Of a DNA stretch of 64,000 bases, positions 25,115 to 32,757 are shown one piece after another; the first letter of the stretch is position 1, and each line of letters begins with the position of its first letter. The stretch comes from Kocuria coralli (GTDB taxonomy: Bacteria; Actinomycetota; Actinomycetes; Actinomycetales; Micrococcaceae): assembly GCF_008831305.1 (NCBI RefSeq), contig NZ_ML708613.1, positions 157,023 to 221,022 on the forward strand, in the 5' to 3' direction. The notes under the pieces are model-generated. The model had not been told where the DNA came from. It saw only the letters and a program-made list of their open reading frames with translations, and did not search any database. The translations under genes were made by a program, and so were the position numbers.

Positions 25115-25864
25115 TCAGACGCGGGTGTCGCGGCGTTCGAGGATCACTGTGCTGGCGACGACCAGGGCGAGGACCAGGAACACAGCGGCGGCGAGGATCG
25201 GAATGAGATCCCCGGCTGTTACCGAGCCGGGGTCGGAGAATGTTCCCGTGCCCAGGAGCGCGGTGCGGGTCACCAGCGCGTAGGGGGAGGCCAGGGCGGC
25301 ATCGCCGACGACGTTGAGGGCCACGACCGAGATCCCGGATGCCACGAGCGCCACCGCGATGGGCGCGGCGAACGAGCGTATGAGCATCGACAGGGCCGAC
25401 TGCAGGAAGGCGATCGGGAGGGCCATCAGCGCCAGCAGCACCGTGATCCCGACGTACTGGCCTGGCAGCATCCCGGGCAGGCCGAAACCGAGCTTGCCCA
25501 TCAGGATGACCGAGATGAGAAGGACGACCTGCATGATCGCGGTCAGCCCCGCGATCACGAGGCCTTTGGCCACGACGATGTGCAGGGTCGGGGTGGGGCC
25601 GCTCATCAGGGCGTTCCAGTTGCTGCCGCGGTGCTCGCACCGCCAGACGAGGGACCCGATGATCGCGATCCCGGTGGCCAGGGGGAACAGGCCGTAGAAC
25701 CCGACCGATTGCACCCACACGGTGTGCCATCCGTCGTCGGGCTGCCCGCCCTGCGCTAGTTGCGTGGCGGCGCCCATCAGAACCAGGGAGACGGGAAGGA
25801 GCACCACTACGGGCCAGCTCAGGGAGCGCTTGAGTTTGAGGAGCTCGGCGTTGAAGGCGCCCAC
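25115..25864 (-). CDS. ABC-2 type permease, lantibiotic-immunity-like (second subunit)
   Basis: A 249-aa permease with about six TM helices, e.g. LSWPVVVLLPVSLVLMGAA near the start and AAAVFLVLALVVASTVIL near the end. The cytoplasmic segment HRGSNWNALMSGPTP resembles the lanti_perm family (SpaE/SpaG, MutE/MutG, EpiE/EpiG). It starts at GTG 25864, one base after the previous permease stop. The substrate is probably a peptide antibiotic or membrane-active compound; that is inferred from family and the adjacent two-component system. Confidence 0.8.
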   Translation of the reverse strand: MGAFNAELLKLKRSLSWPVVVLLPVSLVLMGAATQLAQGGQPDDGWHTVWVQSVGFYGLFPLATGIAIIGSLVWRCEHRGSNWNALMSGPTPTLHIVVAKGLVIAGLTAIMQVVLLISVILMGKLGFGLPGMLPGQYVGITVLLALMALPIAFLQSALSMLIRSFAAPIAVALVASGISVVALNVVGDAALASPYALVTRTALLGTGTFSDPGSVTAGDLIPILAAAVFLVLALVVASTVILERRDTRV

Positions 25865-25865
25865 G

Positions 25866-26615
25866 TCAGGCCTCCTGTCGATCGAAACGGCTGGTGAAAA
25901 CGGTGAAGAGCAGCGCCGCGACGAGGGTCAGTGCGGCGATGCTCGGATACGCGAGCGGCAGGGTGACGTATTCGCTGACGTCGTAGTCGGCAGCGAGGGC
26001 CAGCGAGTAGTAGCCCCACGGCGTGAGATGGGCGGCGACCGGGGGAAGGCCCTGGGAGAAGACGGCCAGCAAGGTGCCGAGGACGCCGATGCCGAGGGCC
26101 ACGAGCTGGTTCTCGACCTTCGCGGAGATCAGGATGTGCATGGCCAGGACCACCAGGTTCACCGCGAGCATGCAGAGCGTGAAGCCGGCCCAGTGCCCGA
26201 GCGGGGCCGGCGGGAGGATACCCGCCAGCACCTTGCCAGCCAGGAGCACGAGCAGGCTCTGGACCACCGTGAGCACCGCGACGACGAGACCCAGCGCCAT
26301 GAACTTGGCCCTGCAGAGCCCGCCGGGAGTGAGCCCGGAGGTTGCCTGGAGCAGCCAGCCGTTGCCCTGATGCTCCATGTCGGTTTGTCGGCTCGCGAGG
26401 ACCGCCAGGAGGAGCGGCGAGACCAGCGGTATGCCCAGGGACATTCCCGCCAGCAGGGCGTTCCAGGCCGATGAGTCGCCCAGATCGACGTCGGGGTTGC
26501 TCACCAGAGCGAACAACGCCAGCGCCACCACGGCGACGACCATGGCCAGGCCGAACACGCCGACCTTCAGGTGGCGCATCTTGGCGAACTCGTTGATCAC
26601 AGCCGGTGCGTTCAC
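25866..26615 (-). CDS. ABC-2 type permease, lantibiotic-immunity-like (first subunit)
   Basis: A 249-aa sister of the next permease: HLKVGVFGLAMVVAVVALAL forms TM1, and MEHQGNGWLLQATSGLTPGG is the loop matching the immunity-permease pattern (E-H-x-G-x-x-W). GTG 26615 overlaps the ATPase stop (GTGA). The two permeases likely form a heterodimer driven by the ATPase encoded immediately upstream. Confidence 0.8.
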   Translation of the reverse strand: MNAPAVINEFAKMRHLKVGVFGLAMVVAVVALALFALVSNPDVDLGDSSAWNALLAGMSLGIPLVSPLLLAVLASRQTDMEHQGNGWLLQATSGLTPGGLCRAKFMALGLVVAVLTVVQSLLVLLAGKVLAGILPPAPLGHWAGFTLCMLAVNLVVLAMHILISAKVENQLVALGIGVLGTLLAVFSQGLPPVAAHLTPWGYYSLALAADYDVSEYVTLPLAYPSIAALTLVAALLFTVFTSRFDRQEA

Positions 26616-27550
26616 AGCCCACCCCCTGCGGTGAGCGACATGAAGACGTCCTCGAGGGTCTGCTCGTCACGGCGGACCCCGTAGACCCCGATCCGCTGCC
26701 CGACCAGGGCGGCGACGGCCCCGGCCGTCTGCTGGTCATCCAGGGCGGGGATCGCGACGTCGCTCCGCCCGGCGTGCCGTGCGTCGAACGGGCGCAGCGT
26801 TGCGACCGCGGCCTGCGGGTCGGAGCAGCTGATGATCACGTCGGGGGCCGAAGCGGTCATCAGCTCGGACCGAGTGCCCTGGAAGATCATCCGGCCCTGG
26901 CTGAGGATCCCGAGGACGTTCGCCGTCTTGTCGATCTCGCCCAGGAGATGGGAGGAGACCATGACGGTGACCCCGTCGTCCGCGAGGCGGCGCAGGAGAC
27001 CCCGGATCTCCTCGATCCCGGCGGGATCGAGACCGTTCGTCGGCTCGTCGAGAATCAAGAGCCGTGGCCGCCTGGCCAGCGCCATGGCGATCCCGAGGCG
27101 CTGCTTCATGCCCAGCGAGTAGTTGCGGACCTTCTTGTCCATCTGGTCCTGGAGCCGCACCGTGCGTACGGCGTCGTCGATCTGCTCGCGATTCAGGCCG
27201 AGCAGCCGCTGTACCAGGCGCATGTTCTCGGCCCCGGTCAGGTGCGCGTAGCCGGGAGGCGCCTCGATGAGAGAGCCGATACTGCCGAGCAGCTCGCGCC
27301 GGGTGCCGCGGGTCATCGGCCGTCCCATGATCTGCACTCGGCCACCGGTGGGCTGGATCAGCGAGAGCAGCATTTTCATCGTGGTGGATTTGCCGGAGCC
27401 GTTGGGGCCCAGGAATCCGTAGACGCAGCCTGCGGGGATGGACAGGTTCAGATCATCGACGACGGATCGTCCGCCATAGGTCTTGGTCAGGTTCTCCGTG
27501 GCGACAACCGGCGGGGTGACAACGGGCGGGGTGACAGGGGGTGAAGACAT
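26612..27550 (-). CDS. ABC transporter ATPase (BcrA/lantibiotic-immunity type)
   Basis: A 312-aa ATPase. Walker A is GPNGSGKSTT, signature is YSLGMKQRLGIAMAL, Walker B is LLILDEPTNGLDP and the switch is MVSSHLLGE; these are typical of the DrrA/BcrA branch. The N terminus has a repeated PPVVTP stretch before the ABC fold. It leads the ATPase-permease-permease-small protein operon, 121 bases downstream of the response regulator gene on the same strand. Confidence 0.88.
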   Translation of the reverse strand: MSSPPVTPPVVTPPVVATENLTKTYGGRSVVDDLNLSIPAGCVYGFLGPNGSGKSTTMKMLLSLIQPTGGRVQIMGRPMTRGTRRELLGSIGSLIEAPPGYAHLTGAENMRLVQRLLGLNREQIDDAVRTVRLQDQMDKKVRNYSLGMKQRLGIAMALARRPRLLILDEPTNGLDPAGIEEIRGLLRRLADDGVTVMVSSHLLGEIDKTANVLGILSQGRMIFQGTRSELMTASAPDVIISCSDPQAAVATLRPFDARHAGRSDVAIPALDDQQTAGAVAALVGQRIGVYGVRRDEQTLEDVFMSLTAGGGL

Positions 27551-27671
27551 GCCTCAACGATCCCGAAGACGCCGTTCGGTATCGTCCCGCCCCGGCCATA
27601 TCTTTCGCCTACCTCCATGGGCATAGAGCCCTGGCGCTGTAGACCCTGGGTGATATTCGGAGCCGGTTTTC

Positions 27672-28340
27672 TCAGCGGCGCCTGATCTCGACCAGGCCGG
27701 TCTCGTAGGCGAGGACCACGGCCTGTACCCGATCACGCAGTTCCAGTTTGGCCAGGATCCGGCCCACATGGACCTTCACCGTGCCCTCGCTCAGCACGAG
27801 CTCCGCGGCGATCTCCGCATTGGACAGGCCGCGGGCGATCAGCGTCAGCACCTCGCGCTCGCGCGGCGTGAGCCTGTTGAGCCGGTGGTCCGCCACCTCC
27901 CGACCCGGTGACGGGCGCGAACGGGTGAAGTGGCCGAGCAGTCGTTTCGTGGTACTCGGGGCCACGACGGCGTCGCCGCGGTGGACGTGCTCGATCGCCG
28001 CTGCGATCTCCTCGAGCGGGGTGTCCTTGAGCAGGAATCCAGAGGCACCGGCCTGCAGGGCGTCGTAGGCGTATTCGTCGAGGTCGAACGTCGTCAGGAT
28101 CAGCACTCTCGGTGCGTTCTCCTCCGCCCGGATGCGGCGTGTGGCCTCGACGCCGCCCATGCGGGGCATCCGGACGTCCATGAGCACAACGTCGGCATCG
28201 GTCCGGCCCAGCAGCTCGAGCGCCGTATCGCCGTCGTCGGCTTCCCCTACGACGGCGAGACCGGGCAAGGATTCGAGCACCATCCTGAACCCCACCCGGA
28301 TCATCTCCTGGTCGTCGACCAGCACCACCCGTATCGTCAT
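27672..28340 (-). CDS. NarL/LuxR-type response regulator
   Basis: A 222-aa regulator. The receiver has acidic residues VLVDDQ, phospho-acceptor Asp in VVLMDVRMPR near 54 and Lys in FLLKDTP near 104. The C-terminal LuxR helix-turn-helix is LTPREREVLTLIARGLSNAE then VKVHVGRILAKL. Its start overlaps the kinase stop (ATGA). It probably activates the ABC operon just downstream in response to the kinase signal. Confidence 0.93.
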   Translation of the reverse strand: MTIRVVLVDDQEMIRVGFRMVLESLPGLAVVGEADDGDTALELLGRTDADVVLMDVRMPRMGGVEATRRIRAEENAPRVLILTTFDLDEYAYDALQAGASGFLLKDTPLEEIAAAIEHVHRGDAVVAPSTTKRLLGHFTRSRPSPGREVADHRLNRLTPREREVLTLIARGLSNAEIAAELVLSEGTVKVHVGRILAKLELRDRVQAVVLAYETGLVEIRRR

Positions 28341-29599
28341 GATTCTCCTTCCGCCGGGAACACCGCCGTGACCTCGAATCCGTCTCCTTCCGCACGGGGT
28401 CCAGCTCGGAAGGCGCCGCCGTGCGCGGTGACCCGCTCGCGCATCCCGACCAGGCCGTGACCCCCAGTCGCAGGGGCGGCGACCGGGGCGGTGCCGTCGT
28501 CGGTGACCCGCACCTGGACCCCCTCGTCGTCGTAGCGCAGCCGTACATCCGCGCGGCTGCCCGGACCGGCATGCCGACGTGTGTTCGTCAGCGCCTCCTG
28601 CACCACCCGGTAGACGGCCAGGCCGACGCTCTCCGGGACGTCGGCGGGAGTGCCCTCGACGAAGAGGACGGTCGGCACGCCGGCGGCGGACGATTCCTCG
28701 ACCAGTCGCTCCAGGTCGCCGATCCCCGGTTGAGGGGCCTGCGAACCGGGCTCGTCATCGCGCAGCACGCCCAGCATGCGCCGCATCTCCGCCAGGGCCG
28801 TGCGCCCCGTGTCCCGGACGGTCAGCATGGCCTCTTTCGCACGCTCCGGCTCGGATCCGGTCTTCGCGGCCGCGCCCTCGGACATCACCACCACGACGCT
28901 CAGGCTGTGGGAGACGATGTCGTGGATCTCCCCGGCGATCCGTGCCCGTTCCTCCGCGACGGCGATCCGCGTCTGCGCCTCGCGTTCGCGCTCCAGCTGC
29001 TCCGCCCGCTCCCGCAGCCCGGCGACGTGGTCGCGGCGGATGCGCACCAGCGTGCCCCACGTCCACACCCAGATCGTGATGACCACCAGGGCCCCGAGCT
29101 GGCCGAGGTCGAGATAGTAGGCGCTGAGATTCGGTACGACGGCGATCAGGAGCCAGCAGACTACGGCAGCTGCCGCCGGGAGGGAGACCCGCCAGGCGAA
29201 CCGCGTGGCGACGTTGTAGAGGGCGAACAGCAGCATGAGGTCGGCCATGATGACCGGAGCACCGAAGAAGAACTGCGCGCACGCCACCGCCAGCATCGTG
29301 ATGAGGACGGCCAGCGGGTAGCGGCGGCGCCAGAGGTAGACCGCGCATATGACGAGCGAGAGCACCGCGAGTGCTATGTAGCTGCCCGGGTCGTCGATCA
29401 GGTGCAGCGCGGCGGTCGGCATGGTCGGCAGGTTGTAGAGGAACACCCCCAGTGCGACCAGCAGGTCGACCAGCCAGATGCGCTCCCGCAGCCATGAGCC
29501 CGGCGGCGGGGAACCACCCTCCCCGGCACTCGGACCTGAGGTGCTCCGCTGGATGGCTGGTGACTCTGTCATCTCACTCAGGGCTGCCTTCGGGGTCAT
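28337..29599 (-). CDS. Sensor histidine kinase (HisKA_3 family)
   Basis: A 420-aa membrane kinase. The N-terminal half has about six TM helices (IWLVDLLVALGVFLYNLPTM through ALVVITIWVWTWGTLV), with little extracytoplasmic sequence, as in kinases sensing membrane damage. Dimerisation/phosphoacceptor motif is RIAGEIHDIVSHSLSVVVV; the ATP-binding end has DDGTAPV and GGHGLVGMRERV. It pairs with the NarL-type regulator. Start could also be ATG 29572; neither has a strong ribosome site. Confidence 0.9.
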   Translation of the reverse strand: MTPKAALSEMTESPAIQRSTSGPSAGEGGSPPPGSWLRERIWLVDLLVALGVFLYNLPTMPTAALHLIDDPGSYIALAVLSLVICAVYLWRRRYPLAVLITMLAVACAQFFFGAPVIMADLMLLFALYNVATRFAWRVSLPAAAAVVCWLLIAVVPNLSAYYLDLGQLGALVVITIWVWTWGTLVRIRRDHVAGLRERAEQLEREREAQTRIAVAEERARIAGEIHDIVSHSLSVVVVMSEGAAAKTGSEPERAKEAMLTVRDTGRTALAEMRRMLGVLRDDEPGSQAPQPGIGDLERLVEESSAAGVPTVLFVEGTPADVPESVGLAVYRVVQEALTNTRRHAGPGSRADVRLRYDDEGVQVRVTDDGTAPVAAPATGGHGLVGMRERVTAHGGAFRAGPRAEGDGFEVTAVFPAEGES

Positions 29600-29970
29600 G
29601 CTTCGGGGTCATGGACTGTTCCGGTCCAGTCTCATAGAACCCCGGCGCGATCTCCTCCATCTGGCGGCCTATTTCCGGCGAGTGCATATGACCATGGGCG
29701 TATGCCTGGGGGCGTATGTGCGCGCGCCCCAACGGGCGCCGGTTTGTAGCGGCCATCCCGTGTTGCTGATGATCCCTGGACAGCCGGGTTCGTCGAGGAA
29801 TGGTCCCGTGGGATCGGGCCGGAGTCGATCGACCAACATTGATAATCGCCTTCTCCGCGAGGATCATCGTCAGCAGAGATGAGCGCCTCCAGACCGGCCC
29901 GTCTTCGACGGCGCACGGCCTACCGGATAGCCTTCCGCCCACCCCGTTCGCATCCAGCAGAGGAGAACCC
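29600..29970. other. Divergent intergenic region before luxS, 371 bases
   Basis: No coding region is supported. It holds the kinase promoter (minus) and luxS promoter (plus). A GCGCCC-CAAC-GGGCGC hairpin lies near 29730. I looked for a SAM or SAH riboswitch fold ahead of luxS and could not recognise one. The luxS ribosome site is AGGAGA just before 29971. Confidence 0.35.
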
Positions 29971-30444
29971 ATGGCAGACGTCGAGAGCTTCACCCTCGAT
30001 CACACCACCGTGACGGCGCCGTATGTGAGGCTCATCGCCAGCGAGCACGGCCCTGGCGGCGACGTGATCTCGAACTTCGACCTGCGCTTCGTCCAGCCCA
30101 ACGAGGGTGAGATCCCCACGGCGGCGCTGCATACGATCGAGCACCTTCTCGCGAGTCTGCTGCGGGACCGCATCGACGGCGTCATAGATTGCTCGCCGTT
30201 CGGCTGCCGCACCGGTTTCCACCTCATCGTGTGGGGCGAGCCGACCGTGACCGACATCGTGACGGCGGTACGCGCGAGCCTGCGGGTGATCATCGAGGAC
30301 ACCGCCTTCGACGATGTGCCGGGTCTGAGCGCCGTCGAGTGCGGCAACTACCGCGACCACAGCCTGCACGGCGCGAAGGAATGGTCGGCGCGGATCCTCG
30401 AGGCGGGGATCAGCCTCGACGCCTTCGAGCGTGTGGGCGTCTGA
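29971..30444 (+). CDS. luxS: S-ribosylhomocysteine lyase LuxS
   Basis: A 157-aa metalloenzyme that cleaves S-ribosylhomocysteine to homocysteine and DPD, the AI-2 precursor, recycling S-adenosylhomocysteine. The metal ligands are HTIEHLLA (His 54 and 58, with Glu 57) and Cys in ECGNYRDH near 124. The SPFGCRTGF segment near residue 75 holds the other catalytic Cys. Length is usual. ATG 29971 follows AGGAGA. The SDR gene begins 2 bases after its stop, an uncommon partner. Confidence 0.95.
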   Translation: MADVESFTLDHTTVTAPYVRLIASEHGPGGDVISNFDLRFVQPNEGEIPTAALHTIEHLLASLLRDRIDGVIDCSPFGCRTGFHLIVWGEPTVTDIVTAVRASLRVIIEDTAFDDVPGLSAVECGNYRDHSLHGAKEWSARILEAGISLDAFERVGV

Positions 30445-30446
30445 GG

Positions 30447-31223
30447 ATGTTCACGGAGCTGCGTGGGAGGACCGTGCTCGTGACCGGCGGCGCGCAGGGA
30501 ATCGGGGAGGCGATCGTCTCCGCCTTCGCGGGTGAAGGGGCGCGTGTCTTCAGCGCCGATCTCGTCCATCCGGCAGAGCAGCCGGACTCTGACCTGAGCG
30601 ACGGCGACGTGCGACGCGTCCACCTCGACGTGTCCGATGAACGCTCTGTCGAGGAGGTCGTCGGAGCGGTGCGTGGGGTCGCCGGAGTGCCGGAGGTGCT
30701 CGTCAACGCCGCGGGCATCTCCACGATGGCTTTCGCCGTCGACGCGGAGCTCTCCGCCTGGCAACGCAACATCGACGTCAACGCGACTGGTTCGTTCCTC
30801 ATCTCCCGCGCCGTCGCCCGTGAGCAGATCGCCGCAGGTTGCGCGGGCAGGATCATCCTCATCTCCTCCCAGGCGGGCAAGAACGGCTACCGGGGTATGA
30901 GCGGCTACGTCGCCTCGAAGCACGCCGTGATGGGGTTGACGAAGACCCTGGCCGTTGAGCTCGCGCCGCAGGGGATCACCGTCAACGCGATCTGCCCGGG
31001 GATCATCGAGACGGGGATGAAGCACCGCGAACGACGCGAGGGGGCGGTACTGCGCGGCGTGACCGCCGCGGACATTGAGGCCGAGGACTGTTCGCAGGTG
31101 CCGTTGGGCAGAACAGGAACCCCGCAGGACGTCGCCGGAGTCGCCCTCTTCCTCGCGAGCGGGCTCGCCTCATACATGACTGGTCAGGGCATCAACGTCA
31201 CCGGCGGGATGACGATGCACTGA
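30447..31223 (+). CDS. SDR-family oxidoreductase coupled to luxS
   Basis: A 258-aa classical short-chain dehydrogenase. Cofactor motif TGGAQGIG near residue 12, NAAGIS near 89, catalytic Ser in ILISSQAG, YVASK near 152 and the ICPGIIETGM loop. The acidic residue after beta2 (SADL) suggests NAD preference. It follows luxS by 2 bases and is surely co-transcribed, so a sugar-like substrate from the activated methyl cycle (ribose or DPD derivative) is possible; that is inference. The closest generic description is a 3-oxoacyl-ACP reductase-like SDR. Confidence 0.88.
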   Translation: MFTELRGRTVLVTGGAQGIGEAIVSAFAGEGARVFSADLVHPAEQPDSDLSDGDVRRVHLDVSDERSVEEVVGAVRGVAGVPEVLVNAAGISTMAFAVDAELSAWQRNIDVNATGSFLISRAVAREQIAAGCAGRIILISSQAGKNGYRGMSGYVASKHAVMGLTKTLAVELAPQGITVNAICPGIIETGMKHRERREGAVLRGVTAADIEAEDCSQVPLGRTGTPQDVAGVALFLASGLASYMTGQGINVTGGMTMH

Positions 31224-31552
31224 CGCCGACCGCGGACGCCCACGGTGTGCCACCGCACCCCGAGCTGACGGGCCGCGCCCAGCCCGTCGGCGCGCCGCTC
31301 TCACCCCACCCTTAAAGACGAAGAGCCGGTTTCAGGCGGCAACTGCAATTTCCGATTCGGATGAGCGGGGGAGGGGCTTGATGCAGTTCGCAAAATGAGG
31401 GTGTGAACTAAAGCATGGAGTTATTCTCAGGCCAACTGCTTGAAGTGCATTCTCCTCCGTAAAGGAGGGCCTTAGCTGAGTTTGTCGCTCATCGAGCGCG
31501 AATGATAGTTTTCTACTACGGCAGAACCGCACTAAAAGTAGGAGCGCTTGAT
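31224..31552. other. Intergenic region entering a low-GC patch
   Basis: After the SDR stop there is a weak hairpin, GACGGGC (31267-31273) with GCCCGTC (31282-31288). From about 31310 the base composition drops sharply relative to neighbours. CCTCC-GTAAA-GGAGG near 31450-31465 is a short hairpin. No gene is supported; a 66-residue reading on the minus strand has no ribosome site or recognisable features. Confidence 0.4.
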
Positions 31553-32023
31553 TTGCAAATATCGGTCGCCAAGCTCGATCAGAAGGCGAAACTACTACTG
31601 GTTTCCGTTGGCGGAGGGGCGGCAGTTTTCGTCGCCATCATGGCCATCACGTCACTCAGCGGCATGGACTTTATTCTAGCGGTTTCCATATCACTACTGG
31701 TGTTCGCGGTCACTGGGACTCTGACTGCGCTCAAGGTTCGCATCTTTAACTATTCTGACAAGATTGAAGTTCGTCTTAATTCGGTATTCAGAAAATCAAT
31801 CCATAAATCTGAAGTTCTTTCACTGGATGTAGGCCCCTGTACCGGCCATGCCGAAGGCTATGGATATAGGATTATGGGGAAGGGTGGAAGGGGGTTCCTG
31901 GTCGGTGGAAGAACTGTAGAAATACGCGCAAAGAATCATGTATTGATCGCCAGCGCAGATGATCCCAGGGGTGTCATTGTTAAGATTGGAATATTCGATG
32001 AGACTATTTCCGATAAATTGTAG
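31553..32023 (+). CDS. Hypothetical membrane protein in low-GC patch
   Basis: About 156 aa from TTG 31553, chosen because AGGAG lies 8 bases upstream; the ATG at 31502 has no ribosome site. Two adjacent hydrophobic helices (LLLVSVGGGAAVFVAIMAIT and FILAVSISLLVFAVTGTLTA) precede a polar C-terminal domain with the GYGYRIMGKGGRGFLVGGR strand-rich block, as in small proteins with a PH-like cytoplasmic domain. No family was recognised with certainty. Codon use is AT-richer than every neighbour, suggesting recent transfer. Confidence 0.6.
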   Translation: MQISVAKLDQKAKLLLVSVGGGAAVFVAIMAITSLSGMDFILAVSISLLVFAVTGTLTALKVRIFNYSDKIEVRLNSVFRKSIHKSEVLSLDVGPCTGHAEGYGYRIMGKGGRGFLVGGRTVEIRAKNHVLIASADDPRGVIVKIGIFDETISDKL

Positions 32024-32131
32024 GGCAAGCGCTACATTGGAAATCACTACGCGGTGTGGTGCGTTTGCCGGTGGAAGCGCGACGAAGTCCTTCACGGATG
32101 ATAGTGCGCAAGTCACGCGTAGCATGGCCGG

Positions 32132-32521
32132 ATGGCTCAGGTAGTTGTTTACGGTCAGCGGGAGCTCCTTCGTACCCGGCGTACCGCCATCTCGGATGCG
32201 GTGCACGGTGCTGTCATGGCGGCACTCGCCTACCCCGCTGAGAAGCGCTTTCACCGGTTCATCGGGCTGGAGCCGGAGGACTTCATCTATCCCGCAGACC
32301 GCGGACCCGACTACACCATCATCGAGGTGTCGATGTTCGAAGGCCGCAGCGAGGGGGCCAAGCGCGCCCTGATTCGGGAGCTGTTCACCCGGCTCGAGGC
32401 AGAGGCGGGTCTCAAGCCGCACAGCGTCGAGATCACGATCACGGAGACCCCGAAGGTGAACTGGGGCATTCGCGGGATGAACGCCGAGGATCTTGCCTTG
32501 GGTTACCGCGTCGACGTCTGA
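32132..32521 (+). CDS. Tautomerase-superfamily protein (Tautomerase_2 like)
   Basis: A 129-aa protein matching PF14552-type tautomerases: KRFHRFIGLEPEDFIYPADR near residue 38, YTIIEVSMFEGRS near 63 and ETPKVNWGIRGM near the end. The catalytic Pro1 of classical 4-oxalocrotonate tautomerases is absent: the N terminus reads MAQVVVYGQ. This subfamily appears to lack it generally, so the reaction is uncertain. The 3' end overlaps the convergent membrane-protein gene by 19 bases. Confidence 0.82.
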   Translation: MAQVVVYGQRELLRTRRTAISDAVHGAVMAALAYPAEKRFHRFIGLEPEDFIYPADRGPDYTIIEVSMFEGRSEGAKRALIRELFTRLEAEAGLKPHSVEITITETPKVNWGIRGMNAEDLALGYRVDV

Positions 32522-32733
32522 GACTTGAGTCGCCGATGTTCCATCACCATGACCAGTGGGCCAACGACTGGCAGGAACCACACGGCGAGGAACATTAGTA
32601 GCGCCGTCGTTCGTGAGGAGAACGCGGTCCGGAACCAGGCTCGCAGACCGAAGAACAGCAGTACCAGGGCGGCCGCGGCGATCAGTGTCCAGATCATCTC
32701 GTAGGCAGTGGGGACTAGCGGGTTCGGCTCCAT
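32503..32733 (-). CDS. Small PLDc_N-like membrane protein
   Basis: A 76-aa protein with two TM helices: YEMIWTLIAAAALVLLFFGL and TALLMFLAVWFLPVVGPLVM. The FLPVVGPLV segment resembles the PLDc_N (phospholipase D-nuclease N-terminal) membrane module. It has a GGAAGG-like ribosome site (from CCTTCC on the plus strand). Its function is unknown; it lies 24 bases upstream of the ABC-F stop on the same strand but is probably separately transcribed or the last gene after it. Confidence 0.6.
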   Translation of the reverse strand: MEPNPLVPTAYEMIWTLIAAAALVLLFFGLRAWFRTAFSSRTTALLMFLAVWFLPVVGPLVMVMEHRRLKSQTSTR

Positions 32734-32757
32734 CGCAATCCCTTCCTCGTCGGAACT

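Noticed and set aside
29600..29970. SAM or SAH riboswitch ahead of luxS
   Set aside because: No conserved aptamer core could be recognised by eye; only a small GC hairpin is present.
31332..31532. 66-codon minus-strand reading frame in the low-GC patch
   Set aside because: No ribosome site, no recognisable domain, and it lies opposite the leader of a better supported plus-strand gene.
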